Source: Novosphingobium sp. (lineage in GTDB: Bacteria; Pseudomonadota; Alphaproteobacteria; Sphingomonadales; Sphingomonadaceae). From it: 52,453 bases of DNA. Both the position numbers and the translations under genes were made by a program. The DNA lies in contig NZ_JAIXZS010000050.1 in assembly GCF_027489515.1 (NCBI RefSeq), positions 1 through 52,453 of the forward strand, in the 5' to 3' direction. The notes beneath the pieces were generated by a model. The model did not search any database. It had not been told where the DNA came from and worked only from the letters and a program-made list of their open reading frames with translations. Positions within the stretch are counted from its first letter, which is position 1; each line of letters opens with the position of its first letter. Below are positions 7,468-17,657 of the stretch, in pieces.

Positions 7468-10400
7468 TCAGTAATCCTTGCTGGCCTTGAGGTTGATGCT
7501 CTCGTCGCCGATCGTCGAGATCGTGCCGAGCAGCACCAGCCAGCGCGTGACGCGGAACTCCGCCGAGGTCGCGCTGTAGCCACGGCCGTCGGTGATCAGT
7601 TCGACGAAGATACGGCGGCCGATGTACTTGCCGACGGCAATCGAGGTGCTGCGGCCGACCGACGCGTCGGCGCTGATGATGCGCAGCCGGTCGAGCCCGA
7701 TGGCATTGCGCACCTTGTTGATCGGATCGAGCCCACCGCCGCTGCGGAAGGCAGCCAGCGCGGAGGCGAGCTGCACCGCCTCGGGCGCGGAAATCTGCGT
7801 TATCGAGCTGCCGAACAGCATGCGGCTGAGCAGTTCTTCCTCGGGCAACGCCGGGACCGAGCTGAACGCGATCTGCGGTTTCAGCGCCGAGCCGCTGATC
7901 GCGATCTTGGCGCTCACCCCGTTGGCATCGCCTTCGGCCACGATATCGAGCCGCGGATCGACCGGCACTTCGCCGACGAAGCGGATGCGCCCGCGGGTCA
8001 GGTCAAAGCGCCGCCCGGCGAATTCATAGCCGCCGCGCACCAGATCGGCGCTGCCGAAGATCTGCGGATTGGCGGTATCGCCGCGCAGCCGCACATCTGC
8101 GCCCCATTCGCTTTCCAGGCCGAGGCCGCGCACATCGATACGATCCGCGCCGGCGGCATCGATCAGGTACTTCCACGGCGTGTAGGCCGCGCGCGGCGGG
8201 GCAATATCGGCGCGCAGGTTGGTTTCGTGCGTGGTGATCGCGGGGAGCTGCTCGATCACGTTGGCACGGCCAAGGTTCCAGCGCGCGCGGTCGATATGGA
8301 CGCGGCCGGCAATGGTGCCGCCAATGCCGTCCGAGATCAGCCGCAGCGGGCCGGTGACGGTGGCCGCCATGTCGTCGCGGTTGATCAGCAGCGCGTTGCT
8401 TGCGGCGAGGCGCAGATCGAGCCCGACGCCGTGGGTCGCGATGTTGGAGAGGTCGACCGTTCCGCTGCCGCTCACCGTGCCGCCGCCGGGGGTCGTGCCG
8501 CTGAAATGCGCAAGGCTGAGCCGGGCATCGGCAAAGCTGCCGAGCGCCTCGACCTCGCGCACGTCGGAGCCTGTGAGGTTCGACTGCACCCGCAACGCGC
8601 GCGTGGCGACCGCGCCGGTGATCACCGGATGATCGATCGAACCGGTCACGCTCGCCGCTGCACCCAGCGGACCGGTGAGGTCGAAGACTTCGATCGCCGC
8701 AAGCCGCCAGAGCGCTTCGGCCGGGCCGCTGTAGCGCAGCTGGGCCCTGAGGCTGCCGCCGCGCAGCCGCTCAAGCATGGTGCCGCCGCGCGGCAGATCG
8801 GACACCAGTGCCTGCACCCGCCCGCGCATCGCCCCGCCTTCGCGCGCCACGGCGCGGACCTGCAGTGCGGCGGGATCGAGTTCCGCCACCAGCGCGAGGT
8901 CCAGCGGCCGCGATGTGAGGACGAGACCCGAACGGGTGAGGCCCTTCACTTCGACCGCGGCATGGCCGGCGGGGGCGCCGAGATGGTCGTTCTCGTAATC
9001 GATCACGCCCGAGGCGAGCCCGCCGAGCCCGAGGTCGGGTAGCAGGATATCGAGCACCGAGAGCGGCATGCGCGAGAGCATGATCTTGAGCTTGGTCGCG
9101 CCGCCCAGCACGTGGCCGCTGGCGATCACGCTGCCCCGGCCGAAATCGATCTGCGTCGGCTCAAGCCGCCAGCCGGCTGCCATGCCGCCGCCAGCCTCGT
9201 CCGGCTCGCGCTCCAACACCGCGCGGCGCGGCATCGAGATCGCCCGGCCGGCATAGTCCCCCGCAACGAAAGCGACGATCTTGTCGGGCGAGAAGGCGGC
9301 GGTGCCCTGCAGCGCAAAGCTCGTGCCGCGCCGCCCGGCAAGCGAGGCGGTGACGCTGCCCGAGCCATTGACGAGCGCGGCGTCTGCCGCGAGGCGGCCA
9401 ATGAACAGCTTGCCCGCGCTGATCCCTTCGGCCTTGAGCGAGGCCTGCAGCGTAGTGTCGCCGCCTTCGATGCGGCCCTCGGCAGTGATCTCTGCATTGC
9501 CGACCGCGATGGGACTGTTACCCCCGAAACGCGCGCCCTTGGCCGTGATCGCGGCTTTGAGTGACTGCCCGGCGCCATCGGGCGCGAGATCGATGGTGCC
9601 GCTGACCCCGCCCCCTGCGAGCGCAAGGCTGCCGGTCACGCCGGCCTTGGCGATCTCGACAGCGCCGGTGATCCGGGTCTGATAGACGGTGAACTGCTCG
9701 ATCGCGAGCCGGACCGGCCCGTCCTTCGGCGCGATGAGCATGAACTTGCCGTTGAACGCGCCGAGGCGGGAATCGCCCTCGGTTTCGATACGGAAGCCAT
9801 CACCTTCGGGCGCCAGCGCGAGGCGCACGTCCTTGAGGCTGGCGGCTGGCAGGGGATTGGCGAGCACGAGCGTGGCGCGTGGGCCATCCTTGGCAAGCGC
9901 GGCTTCAAACGTGAACGGCCCATATTCGAGGTGGCGGCCCTGCCCCGCGAGTGTCGTCACGCCACTCGCCTTTGTCCAGCTGCGCAGTGCCATGGTGAGC
10001 TTGGCCGAAGTCAGTTCGCCCCGCCGCACCAGCAGAGGTTGGCTGCCACCAAGAACAAGCGCCCCGCGCGCGCGAACGTTCCCACCGGTGAGGTTGGCAA
10101 GCGTGGCATTGTCGATCCGCGCCATTCGCCCCGCGCCATCCGCGCTGAGCAGCCACGCCTGCCCTGCCCCGAAGGTGAGCAGGATCCGCGCCTCGCCGTC
10201 CGCCAGCCCCAGATCGGGCAACGCGATGCCGCGCGCAGTGACCGGACCTGACAGCGCAAAGCGGCTGCGCGCAAGATCGCCATCAAGCGCGAGGCGCGCC
10301 GAGGCACCCTTGAGCACGAGATCAAGCCGGTCCGACATCAGCTTGCTGCCTGCCAGCACGAGATCGCCCGAGAGCCGCGCACCCGGCAAGCGCGGATCGA

Positions 10401-11724
10401 CCATGGCCTGCCCGGTCTTCAGCCGCTGCGCCGTGAGCGCGAGCGGCAGGCGCAGGCGCTTGCCATCCCAATACGCCGTGCCGGCAGTGCGCAGCCCTTC
10501 GGCGAGCACCGGCCCGCTGGCGAGCCGCGCGGCGCGCAGATCGTGGATGATCGCAAGCGCGGTGAAGCGCCCGTCGACCGTCGCATCGAGGTGCGCGCCT
10601 TTCAGCTCGACCCCGGAGCCTGCGAGCAGCAGGTCCGGCCGGGCGAGCACGGCATGGACCTTCACCGCTTCGGCGCGGTTGTTCACGAGATCGAGCGCGC
10701 CCCGCGCTGTGGCGGTGAGCGCCGCGCCGCCCGCAAAGGCCTGACCGCGCAGCACGCCGCCGCCAGCCGTGCCCTCGGCCATGATCGAGACCTTCTCGCC
10801 GATCGCCCGGCGCAGCGCCGCGCCGAAGAGATCGCCGGGGAACACTTGCCCTGCCAGCTTGTAGTGGCCCGCGCGGTTTTCGAGCGCGAGCGCGGCGAGC
10901 TTGCGGCCGTTATCGGTCGCCGCGCCCCAGCCGTGCCATTCCTGGAAGGTGCCCTTCCCGCCCGCGCGCGCGGAAATGTCGCGCTTCACGCCGGAGAGCG
11001 CGGCGAGCAGGCCGTCCTTCGGCGCGTTGTAGATGAAGTCGAGCGCGAATTTGTTGCGATCAGGCTCGCTGTCGAGCCGCAGCCGCAGCCGGTCACGCCC
11101 GCCCAGCCGCCCGCCGAGGCTCACCAGCGCGCGGCCGCGGCGGATGTCGGTGCGGGCGGCGAAATCGATCCGCCGGCGCTCGCCCATGATGGAACGGTCG
11201 ACGACAAGGTTTTCCGCCGCCAGTCTGTCGATGCGGATATCGAAATCGGGGAGGATCGGCTCGTTCGGATTGCCGGGCCTCAGGCGCGGCGCGCGCAGCA
11301 AGGTGCCGCGCTTCAGGACCAGCGAGCGGATATCGAGGCCCTTGAACAGGGCCGAACGCGGATCGAGCCCGAACCAGGCGAGCGGACGCCAATCGAGCGC
11401 GGCCTCGGGCACCACCATGAAGCGGCCTTCGGAATCGCTCAGCACCACTTCGTGCAGGCTCATCGCGCCAAACAGCGTGCCGTCAATGCGCCCGATGCGG
11501 ATCTTGAGGCCCGATGCGGCCTCGATCGCGGCGATGCGGTCTGCCACGAAGCGGTGGCCGAGCGAGGAATCGAGCACGACGACCGCGCCGCCCATCGCGA
11601 GCAGGAACAGCATCGCTGCGAGGAAGAGCCCGCGCCCCCAGCCGAGCAGACGCCGCAAGCGGCCCTTGCGAAGGGCGGCTGACGGTGCGGGCGCGGTGTC
11701 CTCGGGCGGCGGGGTGCTGGCCAT
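7468..11724 (-). CDS. tamB: TamB, translocation and assembly module protein (DUF490)
   Basis: A 1418-residue protein. A short N-terminal basic stretch and one membrane anchor (FLAAMLFLLAMGGAVVVL, about residues 33-50) are followed by a very long beta-rich periplasmic region of repeated AsmA/TamB-like strands. It ends with the conserved DUF490 C-terminus (GGYEFAGRRFDLTRGRIRF, DPRLDIVAEG, LPEEELLSRMLFG). TamB spans the periplasm and works with the outer-membrane protein TamA in envelope assembly, probably as a lipid-transfer bridge. The ATG shares an A with the tamA stop (TGATG), so the pair is translationally coupled. Confidence 0.93.
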   Translation of the reverse strand: MASTPPPEDTAPAPSAALRKGRLRRLLGWGRGLFLAAMLFLLAMGGAVVVLDSSLGHRFVADRIAAIEAASGLKIRIGRIDGTLFGAMSLHEVVLSDSEGRFMVVPEAALDWRPLAWFGLDPRSALFKGLDIRSLVLKRGTLLRAPRLRPGNPNEPILPDFDIRIDRLAAENLVVDRSIMGERRRIDFAARTDIRRGRALVSLGGRLGGRDRLRLRLDSEPDRNKFALDFIYNAPKDGLLAALSGVKRDISARAGGKGTFQEWHGWGAATDNGRKLAALALENRAGHYKLAGQVFPGDLFGAALRRAIGEKVSIMAEGTAGGGVLRGQAFAGGAALTATARGALDLVNNRAEAVKVHAVLARPDLLLAGSGVELKGAHLDATVDGRFTALAIIHDLRAARLASGPVLAEGLRTAGTAYWDGKRLRLPLALTAQRLKTGQAMVDPRLPGARLSGDLVLAGSKLMSDRLDLVLKGASARLALDGDLARSRFALSGPVTARGIALPDLGLADGEARILLTFGAGQAWLLSADGAGRMARIDNATLANLTGGNVRARGALVLGGSQPLLVRRGELTSAKLTMALRSWTKASGVTTLAGQGRHLEYGPFTFEAALAKDGPRATLVLANPLPAASLKDVRLALAPEGDGFRIETEGDSRLGAFNGKFMLIAPKDGPVRLAIEQFTVYQTRITGAVEIAKAGVTGSLALAGGGVSGTIDLAPDGAGQSLKAAITAKGARFGGNSPIAVGNAEITAEGRIEGGDTTLQASLKAEGISAGKLFIGRLAADAALVNGSGSVTASLAGRRGTSFALQGTAAFSPDKIVAFVAGDYAGRAISMPRRAVLEREPDEAGGGMAAGWRLEPTQIDFGRGSVIASGHVLGGATKLKIMLSRMPLSVLDILLPDLGLGGLASGVIDYENDHLGAPAGHAAVEVKGLTRSGLVLTSRPLDLALVAELDPAALQVRAVAREGGAMRGRVQALVSDLPRGGTMLERLRGGSLRAQLRYSGPAEALWRLAAIEVFDLTGPLGAAASVTGSIDHPVITGAVATRALRVQSNLTGSDVREVEALGSFADARLSLAHFSGTTPGGGTVSGSGTVDLSNIATHGVGLDLRLAASNALLINRDDMAATVTGPLRLISDGIGGTIAGRVHIDRARWNLGRANVIEQLPAITTHETNLRADIAPPRAAYTPWKYLIDAAGADRIDVRGLGLESEWGADVRLRGDTANPQIFGSADLVRGGYEFAGRRFDLTRGRIRFVGEVPVDPRLDIVAEGDANGVSAKIAISGSALKPQIAFSSVPALPEEELLSRMLFGSSITQISAPEAVQLASALAAFRSGGGLDPINKVRNAIGLDRLRIISADASVGRSTSIAVGKYIGRRIFVELITDGRGYSATSAEFRVTRWLVLLGTISTIGDESINLKASKDY

Positions 11725-13949
11725 CAGAACGCTTGCCCCAGCGAAACGTAGACGCCGATACGGCTATCGCCCTTGGCGGGATTGATCGGCGTGCCAAGGT
11801 CGATGCGGATCGGGCCGAAGCTGGTCTGATAGCGCACGCCAAGCCCGACGCCGACCTTGAGGCCATTGATCGTGGGCGAAGCCGTGGTGCCTACGGTGCC
11901 CGCGTCGACGAAGGGCACTACGCTCACCGCGCCGCCCATCAGCCCGGTCTTGACGCGCGCTTCGAGCGAGAACTCGGACAGGCTGCGCCCGCCGCTGGGA
12001 TTGCCGAGCGCATCGCGCGGGCCCACCGCCTGATAGGCAAAGCCGCGCACCGAGGCACCGCCGCCGGCATAGAAGCGCCGCGAAGGCGCGATGCTGTTCA
12101 CGTCAACGCCCGGAATCGTGCCCAGCCGCACGCGCTCCGCGATAACCACGCGGCTGCTGATGGGCTGGTATGCGCTCGCATCGAACTGCGCGCGCACATA
12201 GCTGGAGCGCATGCCGTTCTGGACCGAGATTTCCGGGCTGAGCCGCAGCGAGACACGCACGCCGCGGCTCGGATCAAGCAGATCGTTGCTGCCATCATAA
12301 GCCCCGCGCAGGGGCAGCGCGCCGATGAAGTAGGTGGTGCGGGTGGAACCGGCTGCAGCGGGGAGTTCGCTCGTCGCCAGCAGTTCGACACCGGCGGACC
12401 ACACCCAGGCCTTTTGGAAAATCAGCGTCGTCTGCTTCTCGAACGTGGTCGAGAAGGAGAGCGTGCGCGCCTGATACGCATCCGTACGCCGGGTCTGCGC
12501 ATAAAGATCGGCGGTCAGCACCTGATCGCGGCCGAAGAAGTTGTTGCGCCGATAGGTCGCGCCCGCCAGCTGCTCGCGCGTGCCGACCACGCCGCGGAAG
12601 CGAACGAGGCCTTCGGGCGGGAACATGTTGCGGTTTTCCCAGCTTGCCTCGACGCGCAGGCCCTCGCCGCTCGAGTAACCGATCAGCCCGGCGATCGTGC
12701 GCTGCGGCGCCTTGGCCAAGGTCACGTCGATATCGGCCACGCCCGGCTGCGGATCTGCCGCCGGCGTAACCTCGCGCGGGGTGACGGTCACCGCCGAGAC
12801 AAGCCCCGTCGCGAGGATCGCCTGCCTCAGATCATCGACTCGCGACTTGCGGAAGGGATCGCCGGGCCGGAAGCGGGCAATCCGCGCGAGATGGCGCGAG
12901 GAGAGATAATCGGGCAGCGAGCTGTGGATCGCGCCTATCACATACTGGCCGCCGCTCGTGACCGGCACGCTGAGATCGCCGGTGCTGGTCGCGTGATCGA
13001 TCGAGAGATCGGGCTCGCCGACCTTGGCAAAGGCATGGCCGCCCTCGCCCAGCGCGGTGATGAGATGATCGCGTTCGGCGATGATGCGGTCGGAATTGAT
13101 CGGGTCGCCCGGCGCCAGCGCGAAAGCGCGCGTGAGCGCGGCTGCATCGCGGGCCGCCGTAATATCGCCAAGGCTGATGTGCGCAAAGGTGTAGCGCGGC
13201 CCCGGGCGCACATCGAAGCGTACGCCGACTTTCTTGAGATCGATGGCGGGGCCCGGACCGCTGCCTTCGGCCGGCGCAGCATAGCCAGTCGTGCTCTGGA
13301 AAACCTCGGCATCGTAGTACCCGTAGACCCTGAGTACCTGCTGGAGCAGTTCGGTATCCTGCCGCGCGCGCCGGGTCAGCTGCGCGAGATTGTCCTCCTC
13401 GTTGCCGAACTTGCGGAGCGCCGCCAGCGCGCCGAACCGTTCGGTGACGGCCTCGCGCTCGGGAAGGGTCTCGATCTCCGGCGGAAACGCAAGCGCAAGT
13501 TGCGGCGTGATCGAGATCAGGCTCCCGCCCGGGATCTGTCCGATGCCGCGTCCGCTGCCCGGATCGGCATCGGTGGCGAGCGCCTCACCTGCGGCCTTGG
13601 CCTGCTCGGCCGCCTCGCCGATATCGGGATCGGGGGTAAGCGGCGTGATGGCCGGGAGTTCGGCCGCATCGGGCCAGGCCAGCGTGATCGCGGGAATGCC
13701 GGTGAGCGGCGCGATTGCGTCGGGCGAAAGCAGCGTCGCGGGATCGGGCACGGCCACCTTGGCCGCTTCGGTCTCGTTGGCCCAGGCCTTGGGATCATCC
13801 ATCGCGGAATCGGGGATCAGGTCTTCGAGTGCCTGATCCGCCTCACGCGATTGGGCGTGCGCCAATTGCGGCAGAAGGACGAGTAAAGCCGCCGGCAGCA
13901 GGGCCAGCAGGACGTCAGCTGTGGCGGTATTGCGCCTGCGCCGCGGCAA
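11724..13949 (-). CDS. tamA: TamA, Omp85-family outer membrane protein
   Basis: A 741-residue protein if translation begins at the TTG at 13949. This start follows AAGGA by five bases and gives a good signal peptide (PRRRRN, then [22 protein letters not shown]). It lies inside the end of the leucyltransferase gene (35-base overlap). Longer in-frame versions up to 14216 only read through that gene in another frame. After an acidic/proline linker come POTRA domains (about residues 200-420), then a 16-strand Omp85 barrel ending in [10 protein letters not shown] with a terminal aromatic. [12 protein letters not shown] and [13 protein letters not shown] are typical barrel motifs. It acts with TamB, encoded next. 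Confidence 0.9.
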   Translation of the reverse strand: MPRRRRNTATADVLLALLPAALLVLLPQLAHAQSREADQALEDLIPDSAMDDPKAWANETEAAKVAVPDPATLLSPDAIAPLTGIPAITLAWPDAAELPAITPLTPDPDIGEAAEQAKAAGEALATDADPGSGRGIGQIPGGSLISITPQLALAFPPEIETLPEREAVTERFGALAALRKFGNEEDNLAQLTRRARQDTELLQQVLRVYGYYDAEVFQSTTGYAAPAEGSGPGPAIDLKKVGVRFDVRPGPRYTFAHISLGDITAARDAAALTRAFALAPGDPINSDRIIAERDHLITALGEGGHAFAKVGEPDLSIDHATSTGDLSVPVTSGGQYVIGAIHSSLPDYLSSRHLARIARFRPGDPFRKSRVDDLRQAILATGLVSAVTVTPREVTPAADPQPGVADIDVTLAKAPQRTIAGLIGYSSGEGLRVEASWENRNMFPPEGLVRFRGVVGTREQLAGATYRRNNFFGRDQVLTADLYAQTRRTDAYQARTLSFSTTFEKQTTLIFQKAWVWSAGVELLATSELPAAAGSTRTTYFIGALPLRGAYDGSNDLLDPSRGVRVSLRLSPEISVQNGMRSSYVRAQFDASAYQPISSRVVIAERVRLGTIPGVDVNSIAPSRRFYAGGGASVRGFAYQAVGPRDALGNPSGGRSLSEFSLEARVKTGLMGGAVSVVPFVDAGTVGTTASPTINGLKVGVGLGVRYQTSFGPIRIDLGTPINPAKGDSRIGVYVSLGQAF

Positions 13950-14766
13950 GCCCGTCCTTGCCGGTATCGTCCGCGATTCGCCGGTCCGCTCCCCTTGCGG
14001 TCGCAGCGCGGTCGATCGCGCGGGCCTGCTCATCGGGGTCAAAGCGTTCCCATCCTTCGCGGCCCAGCCGTTCGAGCGGCCGGTAGCGGACCTTGTACTG
14101 CATCCGCGCCGATCCTTCGACCCAATATCCAAGGTAGACATAGGGAAGACCGATGCGGGCGGCATGGAGGATGTGGTCCAGAATGATGAAGTTGCCAAGC
14201 CCCCGCCGCTCGGCATGATCGGGTTCGTAGAAGCTGTAGATCATCGACAGCCCATCACCCTGACGGTCGGTCAGGCAGGCGCCGACGAGCTTGCCGGGCT
14301 TCCCGTCAACGCCAGGCTCGCGATATTCGATCACGAAGCTCTGGACCGGGGTGTGCTCGACCATGTCGGCGAAATCCATCTCGTCCATCGAGGCCATGCC
14401 GCCACCGGGATGGCGAGCCGCCAAATAACGCTGCAGCAGCTCGAATTGTTCCGGCGTGGACCACGGCTTGCAGGCAGTGACGACGAGATCGCTGTTGCGC
14501 TTGAGGTTCTTGCGCTGGGTGGCGGACGGAACGAATTCGCCCGCGACCACGCGCACCGAGATGCAGGCCGAGCAATCGATGCAGCTCGGCCGATAGGCCA
14601 CCGTCTGGCTGCGGCGAAAGCCGATGCGGCCCAGCGCGTCGTTGAGCTCGTCGGCGTTGGGGCCCTTGAGCTCCGTGAACACCTTCCGCTCCGTCTTGCC
14701 CGGCAAATAAGGGCAAGGGCTCGGGCTGGTCACGAAGAAGCGGGGAAAGCGGACGGGCGCAGTCAC
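13915..14766 (-). CDS. bpt: Aspartate/glutamate leucyltransferase (arginyltransferase family, Bpt)
   Basis: A 283-residue enzyme of the bacterial ATE/Bpt family, which adds Leu from Leu-tRNA to proteins with N-terminal Asp or Glu so that ClpS-ClpAP degrades them. The N-terminal [15 protein letters not shown] and the Cys cluster [12 protein letters not shown] are family hallmarks. The C-terminal half has the GNAT-like fold ([39 protein letters not shown]). Its 3' end overlaps the proposed tamA start, so N-degron tagging and outer-membrane assembly genes share one transcript. The usual symbol could also be ate; Bpt fits better for an alphaproteobacterium. Confidence 0.92.
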   Translation of the reverse strand: MTAPVRFPRFFVTSPSPCPYLPGKTERKVFTELKGPNADELNDALGRIGFRRSQTVAYRPSCIDCSACISVRVVAGEFVPSATQRKNLKRNSDLVVTACKPWSTPEQFELLQRYLAARHPGGGMASMDEMDFADMVEHTPVQSFVIEYREPGVDGKPGKLVGACLTDRQGDGLSMIYSFYEPDHAERRGLGNFIILDHILHAARIGLPYVYLGYWVEGSARMQYKVRYRPLERLGREGWERFDPDEQARAIDRAATARGADRRIADDTGKDGLAAAQAQYRHS

Positions 14767-14967
14767 GGCCGGGGCGGTATCCTCTGTCGCGCTGCCAGAC
14801 CATCTGGTCGCGCTGACAAGGGCAACATGCCTTACCCGAGCGATTGGTGAAAGAGCGATTAACCAACAAAGGTAGTTAATCGGCAGGGAATTCGCGCGCG
14901 CGGCGCAGGCAAGCCTCCCACCGTGCCGAAACGGGATGCGGCTGACCGCAAACGTGACGAAAGAGGC
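14767..14967. promoter_or_regulatory. Upstream region of bpt-tamAB with two dyads
   Basis: About 200 bases between the ilvA stop and the bpt start. It holds a perfect 7-bp inverted repeat GATTAAC...GTTAATC (14857-14863 / 14875-14881, 11-base spacer) and a short palindrome CCAGA-CCA-TCTGG (14795-14807) just before bpt. Either could be an operator; neither is recognised. No gene is seen here. Confidence 0.35.
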
Positions 14968-16218
14968 TTAACCCAGCTCCACCTGCTGCACGTCATAGCC
15001 CTTGGCACGCAGGCTCGCGACAAGCAGATCGATCTGCTCGCGGTCGCGCGCCTCGCATTCGATCTCGGCCGTAAGCCCCTTGGCGGGCAGCGAGGTAAAG
15101 ATGCGGTTGTGCCAGACTTCCAGAATGTTGACCTGGTGGCGGTTGAAGTCCTCCACCACCTTGAACAGCGCACCCGGCCGGTCCTGCAGGGTGAGCCTTA
15201 GGCGGGCAAGGCGCCCCGAGCGGGCAAGGTCGCGCAGCAGCACGTTGGCAAGCAGACGCGTGTCGATATTGCCGCCGCACAGCACGAGGCCGATCTTGCG
15301 TCCGGCAAAGCGCTTGCGGTGCGTCATCACCGCGGCCAGGCCAGCTGCGCCGGCGCCTTCAACCACGGTCTTCTCGATCTGCAGCAGCAGCGCGACGGCG
15401 GTTTCCAGCGCTGGTTCGCTCACCAGCACGATATCGTCGGCAATCTTCTTGAGCACGGCCGAAGTGAACGTACCCGGCTCTTTCACCGCGATGCCTTCGG
15501 CGATGGTATCGCCGCCGCAGGGCAGGTCCAGGCCCTTGAGCTTGGCATACATCGAAGGGAACAGCGTGGCCTGCACGCCGACCAGCCCGATCGAGGGCTT
15601 GAGCCCGCGCGCGGCAGTGCCCATGCCGCTGAACAGTCCGCCACCGCCGATGGGGATGACAAGGGTCTCCAATTCCGGCACGTCCTCGAGCATTTCGAGC
15701 GCCACGGTGCCCTGTCCGGCCGCCACGTGCGGGTCATCGAAGGGATGGACGAAGGTCATGCCGCGCTCGGCCTCGAGCAGGCGGGCATGGGCATAGGCCT
15801 CGTCGAACGTCTCGCCTTCGAGCACGACCGTCCCGCCGACGCTTTCGGTCTGCATGATCTTCACGGTCGGCGTGGTGCGCGGCATCACGATGGTGACGGG
15901 CATGCCGAGCCGCGTACCATGATACGAAAGCCCCTGCGCATGGTTGCCTGCCGAGGCCGCGATCACGCCGCGCGCGCGCTGCTCATCCGAAAGCTGAAGC
16001 AGCGCATTGAGCGCGCCGCGCTCCTTGTAGGCAGCGGTGAATTGCAGGTTCTCGAACTTGAGCCAGATTTCCGCGCCGGTAATCTCGCTGAGCGTCTTGC
16101 TGTGGAGCGTGGGCGTGCGGACGACCTGCCCGGCAATTCGCGCGGCGGCCGCGCGCACATCGTCAAGGGTCAGTAGCGGGGCGCCGGTAGTAGGGGCGGT
16201 TCTGGTGGTCGTGCTCAT
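14968..16218 (-). CDS. ilvA: Threonine ammonia-lyase with C-terminal ACT-like domain
   Basis: A 416-residue PLP enzyme converting threonine to 2-oxobutanoate and ammonia, the first step toward isoleucine. The PLP lysine is in FTAAYKERGALN (about residues 61-72); AASAGNHAQG binds the cofactor and substrate carboxylate, and IPIGGGGLFSGMG is the phosphate-binding loop. The last 80 residues (LRLTLQDRPGALFKVVEDFN) form one ACT-like domain. This architecture (about 400 residues, one ACT) matches the short TdcB/IlvA form rather than the 500-residue two-ACT form of E. coli IlvA. A VanZ-like gene lies 50 bases upstream on the same strand. Confidence 0.92.
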   Translation of the reverse strand: MSTTTRTAPTTGAPLLTLDDVRAAAARIAGQVVRTPTLHSKTLSEITGAEIWLKFENLQFTAAYKERGALNALLQLSDEQRARGVIAASAGNHAQGLSYHGTRLGMPVTIVMPRTTPTVKIMQTESVGGTVVLEGETFDEAYAHARLLEAERGMTFVHPFDDPHVAAGQGTVALEMLEDVPELETLVIPIGGGGLFSGMGTAARGLKPSIGLVGVQATLFPSMYAKLKGLDLPCGGDTIAEGIAVKEPGTFTSAVLKKIADDIVLVSEPALETAVALLLQIEKTVVEGAGAAGLAAVMTHRKRFAGRKIGLVLCGGNIDTRLLANVLLRDLARSGRLARLRLTLQDRPGALFKVVEDFNRHQVNILEVWHNRIFTSLPAKGLTAEIECEARDREQIDLLVASLRAKGYDVQQVELG

Positions 16219-16268
16219 TGGCTAAGGCCCCTAGTCGAAACCTGCCCTCAAGGGAACCTTCGTCACGC

Positions 16269-16628
16269 TCAGCGCGCGCCGCGCGGCAATTTCATTGCGT
16301 GAAGCAGCACGAGGACCGCAACGATCGCGATCGTATCCGCGATCCAGTCGCGGATATCGCAATCGCGGTGGAGCGCGGGGATGGCCTGCAGAACCTCGAC
16401 CAGCGCGCCAAGGAAGGAGAGCCGCTCGGCGAGGTGCGCCTTCGGGAACCGGGGAAACGCGAAGGCACCGAGGAAGGCAAGCGTGCCGAACGCGAACATG
16501 TGCTGCGCCTTGTCGCTCAGCGCGCGCAGTTCAGGCGGATGGGGCAGCAGGGCCAGCGTCACCGCACCGGCGAGGCAGAGCCAAAAGGCCGCGGCGGCGG
16601 TGCCGGCGATTCTGTTGCGTTGCAGCAT
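16269..16628 (-). CDS. VanZ-like small membrane protein
   Basis: A 119-residue protein from the ATG at 16628 (an alternative ATG at 16679 adds 17 residues; neither has a clear ribosome site). It has about four hydrophobic segments and the VanZ-like pattern DKAQHMFAFGTLAFL, then a Glu in ALVEVLQ, and the Arg/Asp-rich DCDIRDWIADTIA. VanZ proteins confer low-level teicoplanin resistance in some Gram-positives, but most proteobacterial homologues have no known role. It sits 50 bases upstream of ilvA and may be cotranscribed with it. Confidence 0.72.
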   Translation of the reverse strand: MLQRNRIAGTAAAAFWLCLAGAVTLALLPHPPELRALSDKAQHMFAFGTLAFLGAFAFPRFPKAHLAERLSFLGALVEVLQAIPALHRDCDIRDWIADTIAIVAVLVLLHAMKLPRGAR

Positions 16629-16736
16629 GAGGCGAGGAGCTAGACCCGCCACCTGCCGCAGCACAAGCGGCAAATGCATCCGCGCCCGCGCGATGGGGGC
16701 TGGCAGCGCGCGGCAAAGTGGCTAGAACCTGCGGCC

Positions 16737-17657
16737 ATGACAGACGCATCGACCACTCCCCAATCCTCTGGGCTCAACGTATCCTTCCTTGGCCTTGGCG
16801 TGATGGGCGGGGCCATGGCCCGCCACCTCGGCACCGCGGGCCATACCCTCACCATATACAACCGCACGCTGGCCCGAGCCGAGGCGTGGCAGGCAGCGCA
16901 TCCGGGGCTTGCCGCGCGCGTCGCGGCGAGCCCGGCAGAGGCGGCCGAAGGGGCGGACGTGGTGATCACCTGCGTCGGCAACGACGATGATCTTTCGGAC
17001 GTCGTGCTGAGCCCGACCGGCGTGTTCAGCGCACTGAAGCGGGGTGCATTGTTCATCGATCATACCACCGTTTCGGCGCGGATTGCCCGCCAGATCGCGG
17101 TCGAGGGCCGCGACAAGGAACTGCTTTGCGTCGATGCGCCGGTCACCGGCGGGCAATCGGGTGCGGAAGCGGGGACGCTTTCAATCATGTGTGGCGGCAG
17201 CGAGAAGGCCGTCGATGCGGCGCGGCCGGTGCTGGCCGCCTATGCCAAGCGCGTGGTCCATGTCGGCAAGCCCGGCGCCGGGCAGACCGCCAAGATGGCC
17301 AACCAGATGTGCATCGCAGGCGCCATCGCGGGCCTTTCAGAGGCGATCCGCTTTGCGCAGGCGGCGCGGCTCGATCTCGACAAGGTGTTCGAGGCGATAT
17401 CGGGCGGCGCCGCGCAATCCTGGCAGATGGACAACCGTTGGCACACGATGGCCAAGGACGAGTTCGATTTTGGCTTCGCGATCGACTGGATGCGCAAGGA
17501 CCTCGGCCTCGCCATCGAGGAAGCGCGCAGCGTGGGCGCGAGCGTGCCCACCACGGCGCTGATCGACCAGTTCTACGCTGATGTGCAGGCATTGGGCGGC
17601 GGCCGGCAGGATACCAGTGCACTCATTCGCCGCTTGCCGCGCCGGGGGAATGCGTGA
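16737..17657 (+). CDS. NAD(P)-dependent beta-hydroxyacid dehydrogenase family
   Basis: A 306-residue enzyme of the 3-hydroxyisobutyrate dehydrogenase/tartronate semialdehyde reductase family. The Rossmann motif VSFLGLGVMGGAMARHL is near residues 15-31, substrate-binding DAPVTGGQSGAEAGTLS follows, and the catalytic lysine lies in GAGQTAKMANQMCIAG. The C-terminal helical domain is complete, so length is normal. The ATG at 16737 puts the dinucleotide motif at the usual place. It should oxidise or reduce a small beta-hydroxyacid in the cytoplasm; the exact substrate is unknown. Its stop overlaps the next start (TGATG), coupling it to the exported amidohydrolase. Confidence 0.88.
   Translation: MTDASTTPQSSGLNVSFLGLGVMGGAMARHLGTAGHTLTIYNRTLARAEAWQAAHPGLAARVAASPAEAAEGADVVITCVGNDDDLSDVVLSPTGVFSALKRGALFIDHTTVSARIARQIAVEGRDKELLCVDAPVTGGQSGAEAGTLSIMCGGSEKAVDAARPVLAAYAKRVVHVGKPGAGQTAKMANQMCIAGAIAGLSEAIRFAQAARLDLDKVFEAISGGAAQSWQMDNRWHTMAKDEFDFGFAIDWMRKDLGLAIEEARSVGASVPTTALIDQFYADVQALGGGRQDTSALIRRLPRRGNA

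Noticed and set aside
11514..13886. A 790-codon open frame on the plus strand opposite tamA/tamB
   Set aside because: It runs antisense to well-supported coding sequence; long antisense frames are common at this GC content and its translation is low-complexity Arg/Ala-rich.
13950..14216. Upstream extension of tamA to an ATG at 14216
   Set aside because: The extra 89 residues lie wholly within bpt and would place the signal peptide inside the protein.
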